Counted from the first letter of the stretch, positions 9,201-19,215 are shown. The stretch: 64,000 nt of DNA from Rhizobium sp. Root483D2 (GCF_001426685.1 NZ_LMFB01000017.1:22729-86728), one strand, 5' to 3'. Made by a program: numbers and translations. Notes: generated by a model from the letters alone, not told the origin.

Positions 9201-10148
9201 ATGAAACATTCTGACCATGTTCAAGCCGTTGCGCATCACGTATCGGCAGCCGCCAGTTCGCCGGTTGCCGCGTCCTGGCGCCGTTGCCTGACCGTGCATG
9301 GGCTTTCGCCCGAGGATGCCCGCTCGCCGCTCAGACTGTCGGAACAGGAGTTCCGGGCTGCGCGCGAAAAATCCGGACATCTGATCGAGGAAGCGCAGGG
9401 CGAGCTGGACCGGCTGTTTTCGACTGTGGGCAAGGCTGGATGCTGCCTGCTCCTGACCGACGAAAACGGCATCGCGCTGGAGCGCCGCGGTGCGCCGGGA
9501 GACGACCACGATTTTCGCGGGCTTGGCCTCTGGTCGGGTACCGTGTGGAGCGAGGCCAGCGTCGGCACCAACGGCATCGGCACGGCGATCGCCGACGAGC
9601 GCGCCGTCGTGATCCAGCGCGACCAGCATTTCCTCAGCTGCAATACCGGGCTTTCCTGCGTGACCGCGCCGATCCGCGATCATCTCGGACGCGTCGCCGC
9701 CGCCATCGATATTTCCACCTGCCGCGACGATGCCGGGGAGATGGCGATGCTCCTGTTGTCGCAGGCCGTGCGCGATGCCGCCGCCCGCATCGAGGCCAAC
9801 CTGTTCCACCGCGCCTTCAACGGCGCACGCATCCTTCTGGTACCGGCCGACGGCAAAAGCACGCCGGCGATGATCGCCATCGACCGCGACGATCTTGTGC
9901 TGGGTGCGACCCGCGCAGCCCGGTTGAAGCTCAACCTCGACGACCGGCGCATTGCCAACGGCGTCCCGGCCGCCGATCTCCTCAACGAGACGCCGGTGGG
10001 GCAGGGCGAGGATCTTCTCGACGCGGAACGCGCAGCCCTTCGCCGCGTCCTGTCGCGGGCGCAGGGAAATGTGTCTCTGGCTGCCGATACGCTGGGGATC
10101 AGCCGGGCGACGCTGTACCGGAAAATGAAGAAGCTCTCCGTCAATTGA
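9201..10148 (+). CDS. GAF-Fis transcriptional regulator (AcoR-like, no AAA+ domain)
   Basis: A 315-residue cytoplasmic DNA-binding regulator. Residues 15-60 (SWRRCLTVHGLSPEDAR) and a GAF domain (about 70-190, with SVGTNGIGTAI) match the N-terminus of AcoR-type activators. The last 45 residues are a Fis helix-turn-helix (AADTLGISRATLYRKMKKL). The roughly 230-residue AAA+ module of true sigma-54 activators, including its GAFTGA motif, is absent, so this protein should not drive a sigma-54 promoter. A strong GGGAGGAGAG ribosome site precedes the ATG. The downstream aldehyde dehydrogenase is the obvious target, possibly with the GAF domain sensing an aldehyde, alcohol or acetoin-like signal. Confidence 0.88.
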   Translation: MKHSDHVQAVAHHVSAAASSPVAASWRRCLTVHGLSPEDARSPLRLSEQEFRAAREKSGHLIEEAQGELDRLFSTVGKAGCCLLLTDENGIALERRGAPGDDHDFRGLGLWSGTVWSEASVGTNGIGTAIADERAVVIQRDQHFLSCNTGLSCVTAPIRDHLGRVAAAIDISTCRDDAGEMAMLLLSQAVRDAAARIEANLFHRAFNGARILLVPADGKSTPAMIAIDRDDLVLGATRAARLKLNLDDRRIANGVPAADLLNETPVGQGEDLLDAERAALRRVLSRAQGNVSLAADTLGISRATLYRKMKKLSVN

Positions 10149-10171
10149 CGAGAATGTGTGCGGCGTGGTGC

Positions 10172-10201
10172 TGTTTGCCGCGCTGCAGCATGTTTGCTGC
10201 A
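10172..10201. promoter_or_regulatory. Candidate operator upstream of aldehyde dehydrogenase
   Basis: A perfect inverted repeat, TGCAGCA-4-TGCTGCA, at 10184-10201. It overlaps a direct repeat of TGTTTGCYGC at 10172 and 10191, spaced 19 bases (about two helical turns). It sits 24 bases after the regulator stop and about 127 bases before the ALDH start, a sensible position for binding by the Fis-type regulator. The assignment is an inference from position. Confidence 0.45.
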
Positions 10202-10327
10202 AGTCACCTGTCGCACATCTGAAACACTTGGCGGCCTGCGCGGGCAGGGTGGCTCTACGCGTTCCAGGCATTCTGGCGCACCTTCCCTATCAGCAGATGT
10301 TGGAGTCTGTTCAGGAGGAGAAATCAT

Positions 10328-11836
<1,509 letters not shown>

Positions 11837-11845
11837 TGCCGCTTG

Positions 11846-12047
11846 ACCTCCCCCTTGAGGGGGGAGGTCGCAGCGAAGCTGCGGGTGGGGGTGATCAATC
11901 GGCTCGCGCCGAACATTGCCCCCACGCATTATTTCTCCAAGGAAAGGAGATGGCTGCCGATGAAAGCGCCGCTCTGGATGACCGTATGCGCGGCCGGGTC
12001 ACCCCACCCCGCCGCTTCGCGCCGACCCTCCCCCTCAAGGGGAGGGT
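11846..12047. repeat. Palindromic intergenic repeat element, copy A
   Basis: A 202-base element with roughly 49-base inverted ends: left ACCTCCCCCTTGAGGGGG..., right ...CCCCCTCAAGGGGAGGGT. Each end folds into two hairpins, and the ends flank a core of about 105 bases that differs from the core in copies B-D. It fills the space between the ALDH stop (9 bases away) and the DUF779 start (6 bases away). Its last bases, GGGGAGGG, sit 7 bases before the DUF779 ATG and so form that gene's ribosome site. It resembles two REP-like sequences in opposite orientation. No transposase is present. Confidence 0.85.
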
Positions 12048-12053
12048 AAGCGC

Positions 12054-12440
12054 ATGACCGACACGATCAACGGCGAACCGCGGGTGCTGGCCACCGATGC
12101 AGCGCTCGCCTTCATCAAGGAGATCCAGCAGGATCATCCCGACGTGCTGTTTCATCAGTCAGGCGGCTGTTGCGACGGGTCGTCGCCGATGTGTTATCCG
12201 GCCGATGATTACATCGTCGGCGATAACGACATCAAGCTGGGGGAGATTGGCGGCGTGCCCGTCTATATCAGCGCCAGCCAGTTCGAGGTCTGGAAACATA
12301 CCCAGCTGATCATCGACGTCGTGCCGGGAAGGGGCGGGATGTTCTCGCTCGACAATGGCCGCGAACGGCGGTTTCTCACCCGCTCAAAGCTGTTTGCCGG
12401 CGGTGAGGCCTGCGCCATTCCGATCGTCAAACGAGCATAG
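12054..12440 (+). CDS. DUF779 protein, ALDH partner
   Basis: A 128-residue cytoplasmic protein of the DUF779 family, which is regularly encoded next to acetaldehyde-type dehydrogenases. Its function is not established. The segment GGCCDGSSPMCYP (about residues 38-50) holds three Cys and could bind a metal or a thiol-reactive ligand. Two more features are a central VPVYISASQFEVWKHTQ stretch and a C-terminal Cys. The ribosome site is supplied by the end of the repeat element just upstream, so the repeat may have changed how this gene is expressed relative to the ALDH. Convergent with prs, with a hairpin between. Confidence 0.85.
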   Translation: MTDTINGEPRVLATDAALAFIKEIQQDHPDVLFHQSGGCCDGSSPMCYPADDYIVGDNDIKLGEIGGVPVYISASQFEVWKHTQLIIDVVPGRGGMFSLDNGRERRFLTRSKLFAGGEACAIPIVKRA

Positions 12441-12472
12441 GGCGGCGGTCCAAGCGTCTGGTCTGGCCGCCC
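12440..12472. terminator. Hairpin between DUF779 gene and prs
   Basis: GGGCGGC at 12440-12446 pairs with GCCGCCC at 12466-12472, with a further CCA/TGG pairing inside. It lies between convergent genes and could stop transcription from both sides, but there is no T-run. Confidence 0.5.
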
Positions 12473-12490
12473 ATTGCGTTGATCAGCGGA

Positions 12491-13423
12491 TCAATCGAAC
12501 AGGCTGGAAACCGATTCTTCCTGGCTGGTGCGGTTGATCGCTTCGCCGATCAGGCTGGCGGTCGAGATGACGCGGATATTGTGGGCCGACTGAACCGCCG
12601 TGGTTGGCTGGATCGAGTCGGTGATCACCAGTTCCTTCAGCTTCGACGACGTCACGCGGGCCACGGCACCGCCCGACAGAACGCCGTGGGTGATATAGGC
12701 CGTGACGCTGGTCGCGCCGTTCTTCAACAGGGCCTCGGCGGCATTGCAGAGCGTTCCGCCGGAATCGACGATATCGTCGATCAGCAGACAGTCCTTGCCG
12801 GTGACATCACCGATCACGTTCATGACTTCGGATTCACCGGCGCGCTCGCGGCGCTTGTCGACGATGGCGAGCTGGCAGTCGAGACGCTTGGCCAGCGCCC
12901 TTGCGCGGACCACGCCGCCGACGTCGGGCGAAACGACCATGACGTTTTCAAGATTGTAGTTTTCCTTGACGTCGCGCGACAGGATCGGCACGGCGTAGAG
13001 GTTGTCGGTCGGGATATCGAAGAAGCCCTGGATCTGACCGGCATGCAGGTCGAGCGTCAGGACGCGGTCGGCACCGGCCTCGGTGATCAGGTTGGCCACC
13101 AGCTTGGCCGAGATCGGCGTGCGCGGACCGGGTTTGCGGTCCTGGCGGGCATAGCCGAAATAGGGAATGACGGCCGTGATGCGGCGGGCTGAGGACCGGC
13201 GCATGGCGTCGATCATGATCAGCAGTTCCATCAGGTGGTCATTGGTCGGAAATGAGGTCGACTGGACGAGGAAGACATCCTCGCCGCGCACGTTTTCCTG
13301 TATTTCCACGAAAATTTCCTGGTCGGCAAACCGTCTGACGGTTGCTTTGCCCAGGGGCAGGTTGAGATAATTGCAGATCGCTTCGGCCAGGAGCCGGTTC
13401 GAGTTGCCTGCGAAAACCTTCAT
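12491..13423 (-). CDS. prs: Ribose-phosphate pyrophosphokinase
   Basis: Makes PRPP from ribose 5-phosphate and ATP for purine, pyrimidine, NAD, His and Trp synthesis. The 310-residue length is standard. Visible motifs include [19 protein letters not shown] near the N-terminus, [10 protein letters not shown] (ATP-binding loop), the [11 protein letters not shown] metal/substrate segment and the PRPP-binding [13 protein letters not shown] near 215-227. The start at 13423 gives the conserved MKVFAGNSN; a short in-frame extension upstream is not family-like. It is preceded by its own likely promoter and is the last gene of a minus-strand series. Confidence 0.96.
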   Translation of the reverse strand: MKVFAGNSNRLLAEAICNYLNLPLGKATVRRFADQEIFVEIQENVRGEDVFLVQSTSFPTNDHLMELLIMIDAMRRSSARRITAVIPYFGYARQDRKPGPRTPISAKLVANLITEAGADRVLTLDLHAGQIQGFFDIPTDNLYAVPILSRDVKENYNLENVMVVSPDVGGVVRARALAKRLDCQLAIVDKRRERAGESEVMNVIGDVTGKDCLLIDDIVDSGGTLCNAAEALLKNGATSVTAYITHGVLSGGAVARVTSSKLKELVITDSIQPTTAVQSAHNIRVISTASLIGEAINRTSQEESVSSLFD

Positions 13424-13511
13424 CGATGGTCCGCCTGTGCTGGCGCGGGTTTTTCGTCCGCGCAATTCCGTAAGCCAGCCGGGGTCTCGATCGTCCCAAG
13501 CTTATGCGCGC

Positions 13512-13539
13512 TTCATAACGTCCTTGACTTTGAATGCAA
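13512..13539 (-). promoter_or_regulatory. Candidate prs promoter
   Basis: On the minus strand, TTGCAT (13539-13534) and TATGAA (13517-13512) are separated by 16 bases, about 90 bases upstream of the prs start. This is a sigma-70-like match, assigned by eye. Confidence 0.4.
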
Positions 13540-13660
13540 GAGCATTGCCGCGTTGCAGCGTAGTTTATCCTAAAAAGATTTGCCCAAACGTGTCGAACTG
13601 GGAACATTTCGCCTCGAAGCGCGGATTCTCCCACAGGCTGTAAGCCCATCCGCTGCCGCC

Positions 13661-13730
13661 CGCGCGCCTTTCCGGCGTCGCCAGCGCGCCTCTGTCCGGC
13701 GTCGCCCGCGCGTCTACCCGGCGTTGGCGT
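13661..13730. repeat. Three imperfect 23-base tandem repeats at the lipoprotein 3' end
   Basis: Three diverged units with the common frame CGCGCSYCT-YCCGGCGTYG follow each other. The third overlaps the last codons and stop of the lipoprotein gene (13714-13716), so the end of that protein derives from repeat DNA. No function is apparent. Confidence 0.55.
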
Positions 13731-14580
13731 CGCGCCAGCTCATATATTCGTTGATGGTCTTTGTGGCGATCGACTGCATCGTCTGCGCTGGCACGACCGA
13801 CCAGAGATTGGGGCCGGTCGCGTTCACCGTGTCCTGGCCCTGGATGCGGTGCAGCCGGTTGCCGGAGCCGTCGAGCACATCCCAGACATAGACGACCGTT
13901 GTCTTGCCGCCATCGTTCAGCGCCGAGAAATAGCCTTTCAGGATATGCTGGCTGCTGGTGTCGGATGCGGCCTTGATTGTCAGGCCGTGCGAGCGCGCCT
14001 CGGCGCCCAGCTGTTTGGAAAGCGGGGTCACGACCTCGACCGGCGCACCGATGATGGGCAGGAAGCGGATGGTGCCGGCCGTTGCCGCAGGGGCGATGGC
14101 CGCAGATTTCTGCGGCGGCTGTTCCTGCGGTTCCTGCTCCGTCGCCTGCTGTTCGCGGACGGCGGTATCCTGGTCGTCGGTGTCTGCGGGCTCAGTGGTC
14201 TGGCGGCGCGAGACCTGCCGTTCCTGGACCGGGATCTGGCCTTGCTGCAGGCGGTTGGCCTGCGCCTCCAGCGATCCCGCCGGGTCGGTATAATCGGTAT
14301 CGCCCTGCGCCATCACCGTGCCGCTCGGGCCTTCCGAAAAGCCTTCCTGTTCAGGTGCACCGCGTTCTGGGGCTGCGAGCTGCGTGCTCTGGACGGGTGT
14401 CGAGGCCTGCGGCGCGACATCGACCGTCTGCATGGAATCGAGATCGGCCTGGTTGACCGGCGGCGATGTGAACGTGCCGGCGCCGACATCGACCTGCGGG
14501 GTCAGGTCATCCATGCTGTTGCAGCCCGTCAGGGCTGCAATCATTCCAAGGCTCGCAAAAAGCATGATCAGCTTGTGCAT
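13714..14580 (-). CDS. Putative lipoprotein of unknown function
   Basis: A 288-residue protein with a lipoprotein signal: a short charged start, the hydrophobic LIMLFASLGMIAAL, and the lipobox LTGC with Cys at residue 20. Residues 30-150 are low-complexity, rich in Gln, Thr, Pro and Glu and probably disordered. Residues 165-288 look folded (GTIRFLPIIGAPVEVVTPL, then alternating strands such as KTTVVYVWDVLD). Asp at +2 (N is at +1, then S) is not seen, so sorting to the outer membrane is possible. The start at 14580 is chosen because it puts a normal lipobox at position 20. No family was recognised. It lies between the M24 peptidase and prs on the same strand. Confidence 0.75.
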   Translation of the reverse strand: MHKLIMLFASLGMIAALTGCNSMDDLTPQVDVGAGTFTSPPVNQADLDSMQTVDVAPQASTPVQSTQLAAPERGAPEQEGFSEGPSGTVMAQGDTDYTDPAGSLEAQANRLQQGQIPVQERQVSRRQTTEPADTDDQDTAVREQQATEQEPQEQPPQKSAAIAPAATAGTIRFLPIIGAPVEVVTPLSKQLGAEARSHGLTIKAASDTSSQHILKGYFSALNDGGKTTVVYVWDVLDGSGNRLHRIQGQDTVNATGPNLWSVVPAQTMQSIATKTINEYMSWRDANAG

Positions 14581-14667
14581 CGTCCTACCGTCCGGTTCTT
14601 CGATGACGGAATGCCTGAAGGCCCCCACCTTCTTTCCGCCGTTCACAAGGACGATAGATCAATTTTC

Positions 14668-15819
14668 CTAAGCAGAGATGAAGTCCAGCCCATAGCGCGA
14701 CAGCGCCTTTGGCGCGCCGTCCGTCGTCAGATAGGTCTGGCCGAGCGTCATTGCCGTGCCGCTGTCAGAATCCATGATGATCATGTGGACGAACAGCGAC
14801 ATGTCAGGCGCGATCTCCTGGGGATTGCCCATGTGGAACATCTGGTGCTCCATCCAGGACGGCGAGAAGCGGGCGCCGAGCGAATAGCCGCAGGCGTTCA
14901 GCCGGTGCCGGGTCAGGCCGCGCTCGTCCATGATCTTGGAATGCACGTCGAACACGGTACCGAACGTATTGCCGGGGCGAAGGACCATTTCGATGGCCTG
15001 GATGGTGTCGCGGCAGGCGCTGTAGAGTTCGCGGTGGCGGTTGGTCGGCTCGCCGATCACGACCGTGCGCATCATCGCGGCATGATAGTGTGCGCTGACA
15101 CCGGCCCATTCCAGCGTCAGCTGGTCCTGCGCGTCCAAAGTACGGCGGCCCGCCTTGTAGCGGCAGAGCAGCGCGTCGGCGCCGGAGCCGATGATGAATT
15201 CATTGGCCGGATAATCGCCGCCGCCGGCAAAAACCGCCCCTTGCATTGCGGCCAGAATGGCGGCTTCGCTGCCGCCGGCATGGATCAGCGGAATAGCCGC
15301 ATCCAGCGCGTCGTCGGCAAGGCTTGCGGCCTGTTCGACATAGACGATCTCGGCGGCGCTCTTGACCAGGCGCAGGCGGCTGACGAGCAGCGAGGCGTCG
15401 ACCAGTTCGCCGAAGCTCGTCAGCTGCTGGTCCAGCAGCCGGGCAATGCGGCCGGTCATGCCATGGGTGTCATATTCGATGCCGATGCGCGCACCCAGCA
15501 GGTCGAGATCGCTGAGCAGGTTCTTCAGGTCCATCGTCGGATCGGCATTGACCCGGTCGACCCAGACCTCGACGCGCTCGATGTTGGATGTGTGCTTGGC
15601 CTGGCGCAGATCGGCCGAACGGGTAAGCAGGACCATCGAGCCGTCGGCCTTGACCACCAGCGTCTGGAAGAAGCAGTAGCCGAACGTGTCGTAGCCCGTC
15701 AGCCAGTACATGCTTTCCTGCGCAAACAGCAACATGGCAGAGAGTTTTTCTTCCTTCATCTTGGCCGTCAGCCGTTCCAGCCGCGCCGAAAATTCGTCCT
15801 GCGTAAAATGCAGTGCCAT
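14668..15819 (-). CDS. M24-family Xaa-Pro aminopeptidase-like protein
   Basis: A 383-residue pita-bread-fold protein. The N-terminal creatinase-like domain (about 1-135) carries the conserved YWLTGYDTFGYCFFQTLVV. The C-terminal catalytic domain has TLEWAGVSAHYHAAMMRT, HRLNACGYSLGARF and the late PDMSLFVHMIIM strand. The usual metal Asp residues of M24 peptidases are not all obvious: where DxG is expected the sequence reads EWAG. The protein could therefore be a creatinase or dehydratase-like M24 member (for example ectoine-derivative hydrolase-like) instead of a true peptidase. It starts 1 base before the pgeF stop, so the two are an operon. Confidence 0.82.
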   Translation of the reverse strand: MALHFTQDEFSARLERLTAKMKEEKLSAMLLFAQESMYWLTGYDTFGYCFFQTLVVKADGSMVLLTRSADLRQAKHTSNIERVEVWVDRVNADPTMDLKNLLSDLDLLGARIGIEYDTHGMTGRIARLLDQQLTSFGELVDASLLVSRLRLVKSAAEIVYVEQAASLADDALDAAIPLIHAGGSEAAILAAMQGAVFAGGGDYPANEFIIGSGADALLCRYKAGRRTLDAQDQLTLEWAGVSAHYHAAMMRTVVIGEPTNRHRELYSACRDTIQAIEMVLRPGNTFGTVFDVHSKIMDERGLTRHRLNACGYSLGARFSPSWMEHQMFHMGNPQEIAPDMSLFVHMIIMDSDSGTAMTLGQTYLTTDGAPKALSRYGLDFISA

Positions 15820-15820
15820 G

Positions 15821-16615
15821 TCATGCCTCCCGTAAGGATATTGCAGAAATCTGCCGGCCATAATCCGGCTCGCTGCGATGGGTTGTCCGGCGGTAGGAGA
15901 AGAAGCGCTCCTCGTCCGCATAGGTGCAAAGGTCGAGATTTTCCGCCGTCACGCCCGCATCCGTCAGCCGCCTCGTGGTCAGTCCCGGCAGGTCGAACAT
16001 GGCGTGGCCCGCGCGCTCAGAAGGCGTGAAGAAGGCCGCGTAGCGTGCGTCCTTCTCGATAAACCGCTCGACGAATTCGGTGCCGACCTCGTAGTTGCGG
16101 CGGCTGATCGAGGGGCCGAGGCTGGCCGTGATCTGGTCGCGGCGGGCGCCAAGCGAGATCATCGCCGCGATCGTGCTTTCCAGCACGCCGGTCAGCGCGC
16201 CTTTCCAGCCGGCATGTGCCGCGCCGATCACGCCCGCTTGCGCATCGGCAAACAGGACGGGGCCGCAATCGGCCGACAGCACGCCGATGACGAGGCCGGG
16301 CGTGGCCGTCACCAGCGCGTCGGCCTCAGCGCGCGTCCCGTCATAGCCGGCATCGACGATGATGGCGTCGGGGGAATGGACCTGGTTGACCGTCGCCAGT
16401 TTTTGCGGCGCGGCGCCAAACCAGGCGCTGACGCGGGCACGGTTTTCCTCGACGCGGGCACGGTCATCGCGTGATCCGAGCCCGACATTGAGGCCGCGAT
16501 AGATGCCATCCGAGACGCCGCCTTCACGGGTGAAATAGCCGTGTTGGACGGCATTTCCCGCGCGAGCGTTGAGAAGAGGGCTTTGCACAGGGGAGAGCAA
16601 GGCATCATCCTTCAT
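15821..16615 (-). CDS. pgeF: PgeF/YfiH-family purine nucleoside-processing protein
   Basis: A 264-residue member of the YfiH/PgeF (formerly laccase-domain or polyphenol oxidase) family, linked to purine nucleoside phosphorolysis or deamination and to peptidoglycan editing. The family zinc/active-site elements are present: NQVHSPDA with the first His, SADCGPVLFAD with the Cys, and GAAHAGWKGAL with the second His. YFTREGGVSDGIYRGLNVG is the typical N-terminal segment. The start at 16615 (ATG) is preferred over an in-frame TTG at 16645. It is followed within 1 base by the M24 gene. Confidence 0.92.
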   Translation of the reverse strand: MKDDALLSPVQSPLLNARAGNAVQHGYFTREGGVSDGIYRGLNVGLGSRDDRARVEENRARVSAWFGAAPQKLATVNQVHSPDAIIVDAGYDGTRAEADALVTATPGLVIGVLSADCGPVLFADAQAGVIGAAHAGWKGALTGVLESTIAAMISLGARRDQITASLGPSISRRNYEVGTEFVERFIEKDARYAAFFTPSERAGHAMFDLPGLTTRRLTDAGVTAENLDLCTYADEERFFSYRRTTHRSEPDYGRQISAISLREA

Positions 16616-16784
16616 CGGTTGTTTTGCCTTTTCGATATGCTGCAATGCGAGGGTTTTCCGGGCGGGCGGCTGTGGCAGCCCAGTGGCAGCCCATGAGTGA
16701 TTTGGCCGGATGTTGGCCTTAAGGGCGGGTCCGTGTCAATCCACCGAAACGACAGGTGGCGTCGCCGCTGTTGCTTGGCAGGCG

Positions 16785-17879
16785 CTATTTCTGGAACGGC
16801 ACAAGCGCCACATTCGGGCTGCTGACAACGAGAACCTTGAACAGTTCACCCATTTTTCCCTCGCCCGCACCGGCCAGCCGTTCGGCGTCCGCACGGATGT
16901 TTTCTTGCGTTTCGCGGCTCTTGTCGCGGCCAAGGGCTGCAGCGCGTTCGGCAAGGCCAAGCGCGATCAGAAAATCGCCCTGATAGGTCAGCCCGTTGAT
17001 CTGCAGCCGTTCCACCACCGCACGCCGGGCCAGCTGCTCGAAATCCACATGGCTGGTGATATCGGCAAAGCCGGGATGGGCCAGCGGCGGATCGAACTGG
17101 TGATCGCGCACCGCCTGCAGCGTGTCGCCAAGACCCGTTGCCATATGGCCGTAGTCGATGATGACGGCGGTTCCGCCATGGGTGCGGATCCGTTCGCTGA
17201 GTGCGGCCATCACCGCATCGCGGGCGGGGGCAAGTTCGAACACCGTTCCCAACGGTGCCGCCGGCGCGGATGCCGGAAGCAGGTCCGGATCGATGCCCGC
17301 GACACCGGCTGCGAAGGAGAGCGCTCCAGCCGCATCGAGCCCGACCAGCCGTTCCTTAAACCCCTGCGCCGTCTTGACGAACTGGCGGATGGGGATGGCG
17401 TCAAACAATTCGTTGGCAGCTAGCAGCAGAAAGCCGTCCGGCAGGCTTTCGAAGCTGTCGTGCCAGGTGATCTTGAACTTGTGGGCAATCAGCGTTTGCT
17501 GCTGCACTTTCTGCAGACGTTCGCTGGTCTCGACCAGATGCACGCTTGCGGCTTCGTAGAGGGCCGGTGACAGCTTGGCGGCGACGCGCAGGATATCGGC
17601 CATCATCGTGCCACGGCCGGGGCCGATTTCGGCGATATGGACCGGACTTGGCTCGCCATGCCGCTGCCAGGCCTGGACGAGGAAGATGCCGAGCATCTCG
17701 CCGAACAGCTGGCTGATCTCCGGCGCCGTGATGAAGTCGCCGGATTGGCCGAAGGGCTCGCGGGTCTTGTAATATCCATGTTCCGGATCGGCCAGGCACA
17801 GGGAAAAATAGTCGGTCACGCTGATCGGGCCGTTGGCGAGAATGATGGCCTTGATCTTGTCGGCAAGCGGCGTGCTCAT
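16785..17879 (-). CDS. MidA/NDUFAF7-family SAM-dependent methyltransferase
   Basis: A 364-residue protein of the class I methyltransferase family whose mitochondrial member NDUFAF7 methylates an Arg of a complex I subunit. Visible elements are GYYKTREPFGQSGDFITAPEISQLFGE near residues 35-60, the SAM-binding IAEIGPGRGTMMADILR near 83-99, and LAANELFDAIPIRQFV near 150. Its ATG overlaps the lgt stop by one base (TGATG), so translation is coupled to lgt. An in-frame GTG one codon earlier is possible. The bacterial substrate is unproven. Confidence 0.9.
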   Translation of the reverse strand: MSTPLADKIKAIILANGPISVTDYFSLCLADPEHGYYKTREPFGQSGDFITAPEISQLFGEMLGIFLVQAWQRHGEPSPVHIAEIGPGRGTMMADILRVAAKLSPALYEAASVHLVETSERLQKVQQQTLIAHKFKITWHDSFESLPDGFLLLAANELFDAIPIRQFVKTAQGFKERLVGLDAAGALSFAAGVAGIDPDLLPASAPAAPLGTVFELAPARDAVMAALSERIRTHGGTAVIIDYGHMATGLGDTLQAVRDHQFDPPLAHPGFADITSHVDFEQLARRAVVERLQINGLTYQGDFLIALGLAERAAALGRDKSRETQENIRADAERLAGAGEGKMGELFKVLVVSSPNVALVPFQK

Positions 17880-18724
17880 CACGCGGCTGCAGGCGCTGCG
17901 CGGCGGGCGCGCTGGATAGCCCAGAGGCCGATCAGCACCATGGGCACCGACAGGAGCATGCCCATGGTCAGCCAGCCGCCGAGCAAGTAGCCGAGCTGCG
18001 CATCCGGTTCGCGGAAGAATTCTACGAAAATGCGCGCCAAGCCATAGCCGGTGACGAAGACGCCGCAGACAAGGCCCGGGGTTTTCAGCGCATGGCGGTA
18101 ATAGATCAGAACGGCCAGCACCGTCAGCAGCACGAGACCTTCGAGCGCTGCCTCATACAGCTGGCTCGGGTGGCGGGCAAAAGGGCCGCCGGTCGGAAAG
18201 ATCACCGCCCAGGGCATGGACGACAGGCGACCCCAGAGTTCGGCATTGATGAAATTGGCGACACGGCCGAAGAACAGGCCGATGGGCACGACGGCGGCGA
18301 CGATGTCGAACAGGCTCCAGATTGCGATCCGGTTGCGCTTCGCAAAGATCAGCATGGCGATCATCGTGCCGATCAGGCCACCATGGAAGGACATGCCGCC
18401 GTTCCAGATTTCCAGCGCGCGAAGCGGATTGGCGATCACGCTTTGCAGGTCGTAGAACAGGATATAGCCGATGCGTCCGCCGCCGACGATGCCGGCTGCC
18501 ACCCAGAGCAGGAAGTCATCGAGCTGCGCTTCGGTGACGGCAGGCGATCCGTTGCGCCACAGCGCCGTGTTGCGCGCAATCCTGCGGGCATATTGCCAGC
18601 CGATCAGGATGCCCGCCACATAGGCCAGGCCATACCAATGGATCTGCAAGGGCCCAATGGAAAGGAGCACCGGATCGATTTCCGGAAAAGGCATGATCGA
18701 AAAAAGGGTCGCTATTGTTTCCAA
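17879..18724 (-). CDS. lgt: Prolipoprotein diacylglyceryl transferase
   Basis: An inner-membrane enzyme transferring diacylglycerol from phosphatidylglycerol to the lipobox Cys of prolipoproteins, the first step of lipoprotein maturation. The 281-residue length is usual. Signatures are [29 protein letters not shown] and [14 protein letters not shown] near residues 152-165, which is the Lgt signature, followed by [12 protein letters not shown] and the late [14 protein letters not shown]. About seven membrane segments are visible. It is the first gene of a minus-strand series and is divergent from the ubiK-like gene. Confidence 0.96.
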   Translation of the reverse strand: METIATLFSIMPFPEIDPVLLSIGPLQIHWYGLAYVAGILIGWQYARRIARNTALWRNGSPAVTEAQLDDFLLWVAAGIVGGGRIGYILFYDLQSVIANPLRALEIWNGGMSFHGGLIGTMIAMLIFAKRNRIAIWSLFDIVAAVVPIGLFFGRVANFINAELWGRLSSMPWAVIFPTGGPFARHPSQLYEAALEGLVLLTVLAVLIYYRHALKTPGLVCGVFVTGYGLARIFVEFFREPDAQLGYLLGGWLTMGMLLSVPMVLIGLWAIQRARRAAPAAA

Positions 18725-18914
18725 GGTCTTGCTTCATTTCCGCCGGTTGTTTGCCGGAACATGACGCTGCGGCAAGGCAGGGTCAAGGCAAGCAGCGGTC
18801 ACGAAAGGCTGACATCACCGGTATTTTTCCTTGCATCGGCCCGCCTGTGCTCCTACCTCCTCTGTCAAGCCCGTGATGACGGGCATTGGACGCTTGAGAC
18901 CGGAGACCGAAACG

Positions 18915-19175
18915 ATGAGCACAGGTGCAAACCGCATTCTGGATGATTTTGCCAAGTTGATGACGGACGCGGCAGGTGCAGCCCAGGGCGTGCGCAAGGA
19001 AATGGAAACGGTATTTCGCGCGCAGGGCGAACGCCTGTTGAATTCCATGGATATCGTCAAGCGCGAGGAATTCGAAGCCGTGCGCGAAATGGCGCTGAAG
19101 GCGCGCGACGAAAACGACGCGCTTCTGGCCCGCATCGCAGCGCTTGAGGCGCGGCTCGCCGAAACCGGCAAGTAA
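18915..19175 (+). CDS. UbiK-like accessory factor (BMFP/YqiC family)
   Basis: An 86-residue, almost entirely helical protein. An N-terminal amphipathic half (ANRILDDFAKLMTDAAGAAQGVRKEMETVF) is followed by a C-terminal coiled coil (DIVKREEFEAVREMALKARDENDALLARIAALEARL). This is the BMFP/UbiK pattern; family members trimerise and associate with ubiquinone-synthesis proteins and membranes. The start at 18915 is chosen as the ATG before the conserved helical region; upstream codons are not family-like. It stands alone, divergent from lgt, and is followed by a hairpin terminator. Confidence 0.83.
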   Translation: MSTGANRILDDFAKLMTDAAGAAQGVRKEMETVFRAQGERLLNSMDIVKREEFEAVREMALKARDENDALLARIAALEARLAETGK

Positions 19176-19183
19176 AGAGAATC

Positions 19184-19215
19184 AACGCGGTGGCGCATGC
19201 CGCGCCGCCGCGTTT
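19184..19215 (+). terminator. Terminator after ubiK-like gene
   Basis: Arms AACGCGGTGGCG and CGCCGCCGCGTT (one T-G wobble) around a 7-base loop, ending in only three T. It starts 8 bases after the stop codon. Confidence 0.65.

Noticed and set aside
8988-10271. An N-terminal extension of about 430 codons on the BenE-like frame
   Set aside because: It is antisense to the GAF-Fis regulator, and the transporter homology begins at 8987.
10149-10327. A sigma-54 (-24/-12) promoter before the aldehyde dehydrogenase
   Set aside because: No GG-N10-GC arrangement was found, and the regulator lacks the AAA+ domain needed for sigma-54 activation.
13849-16029. A plus-strand frame of about 726 codons across the lipoprotein and M24 genes
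   Set aside because: It spans two well-supported minus-strand genes and has no recognisable domain.
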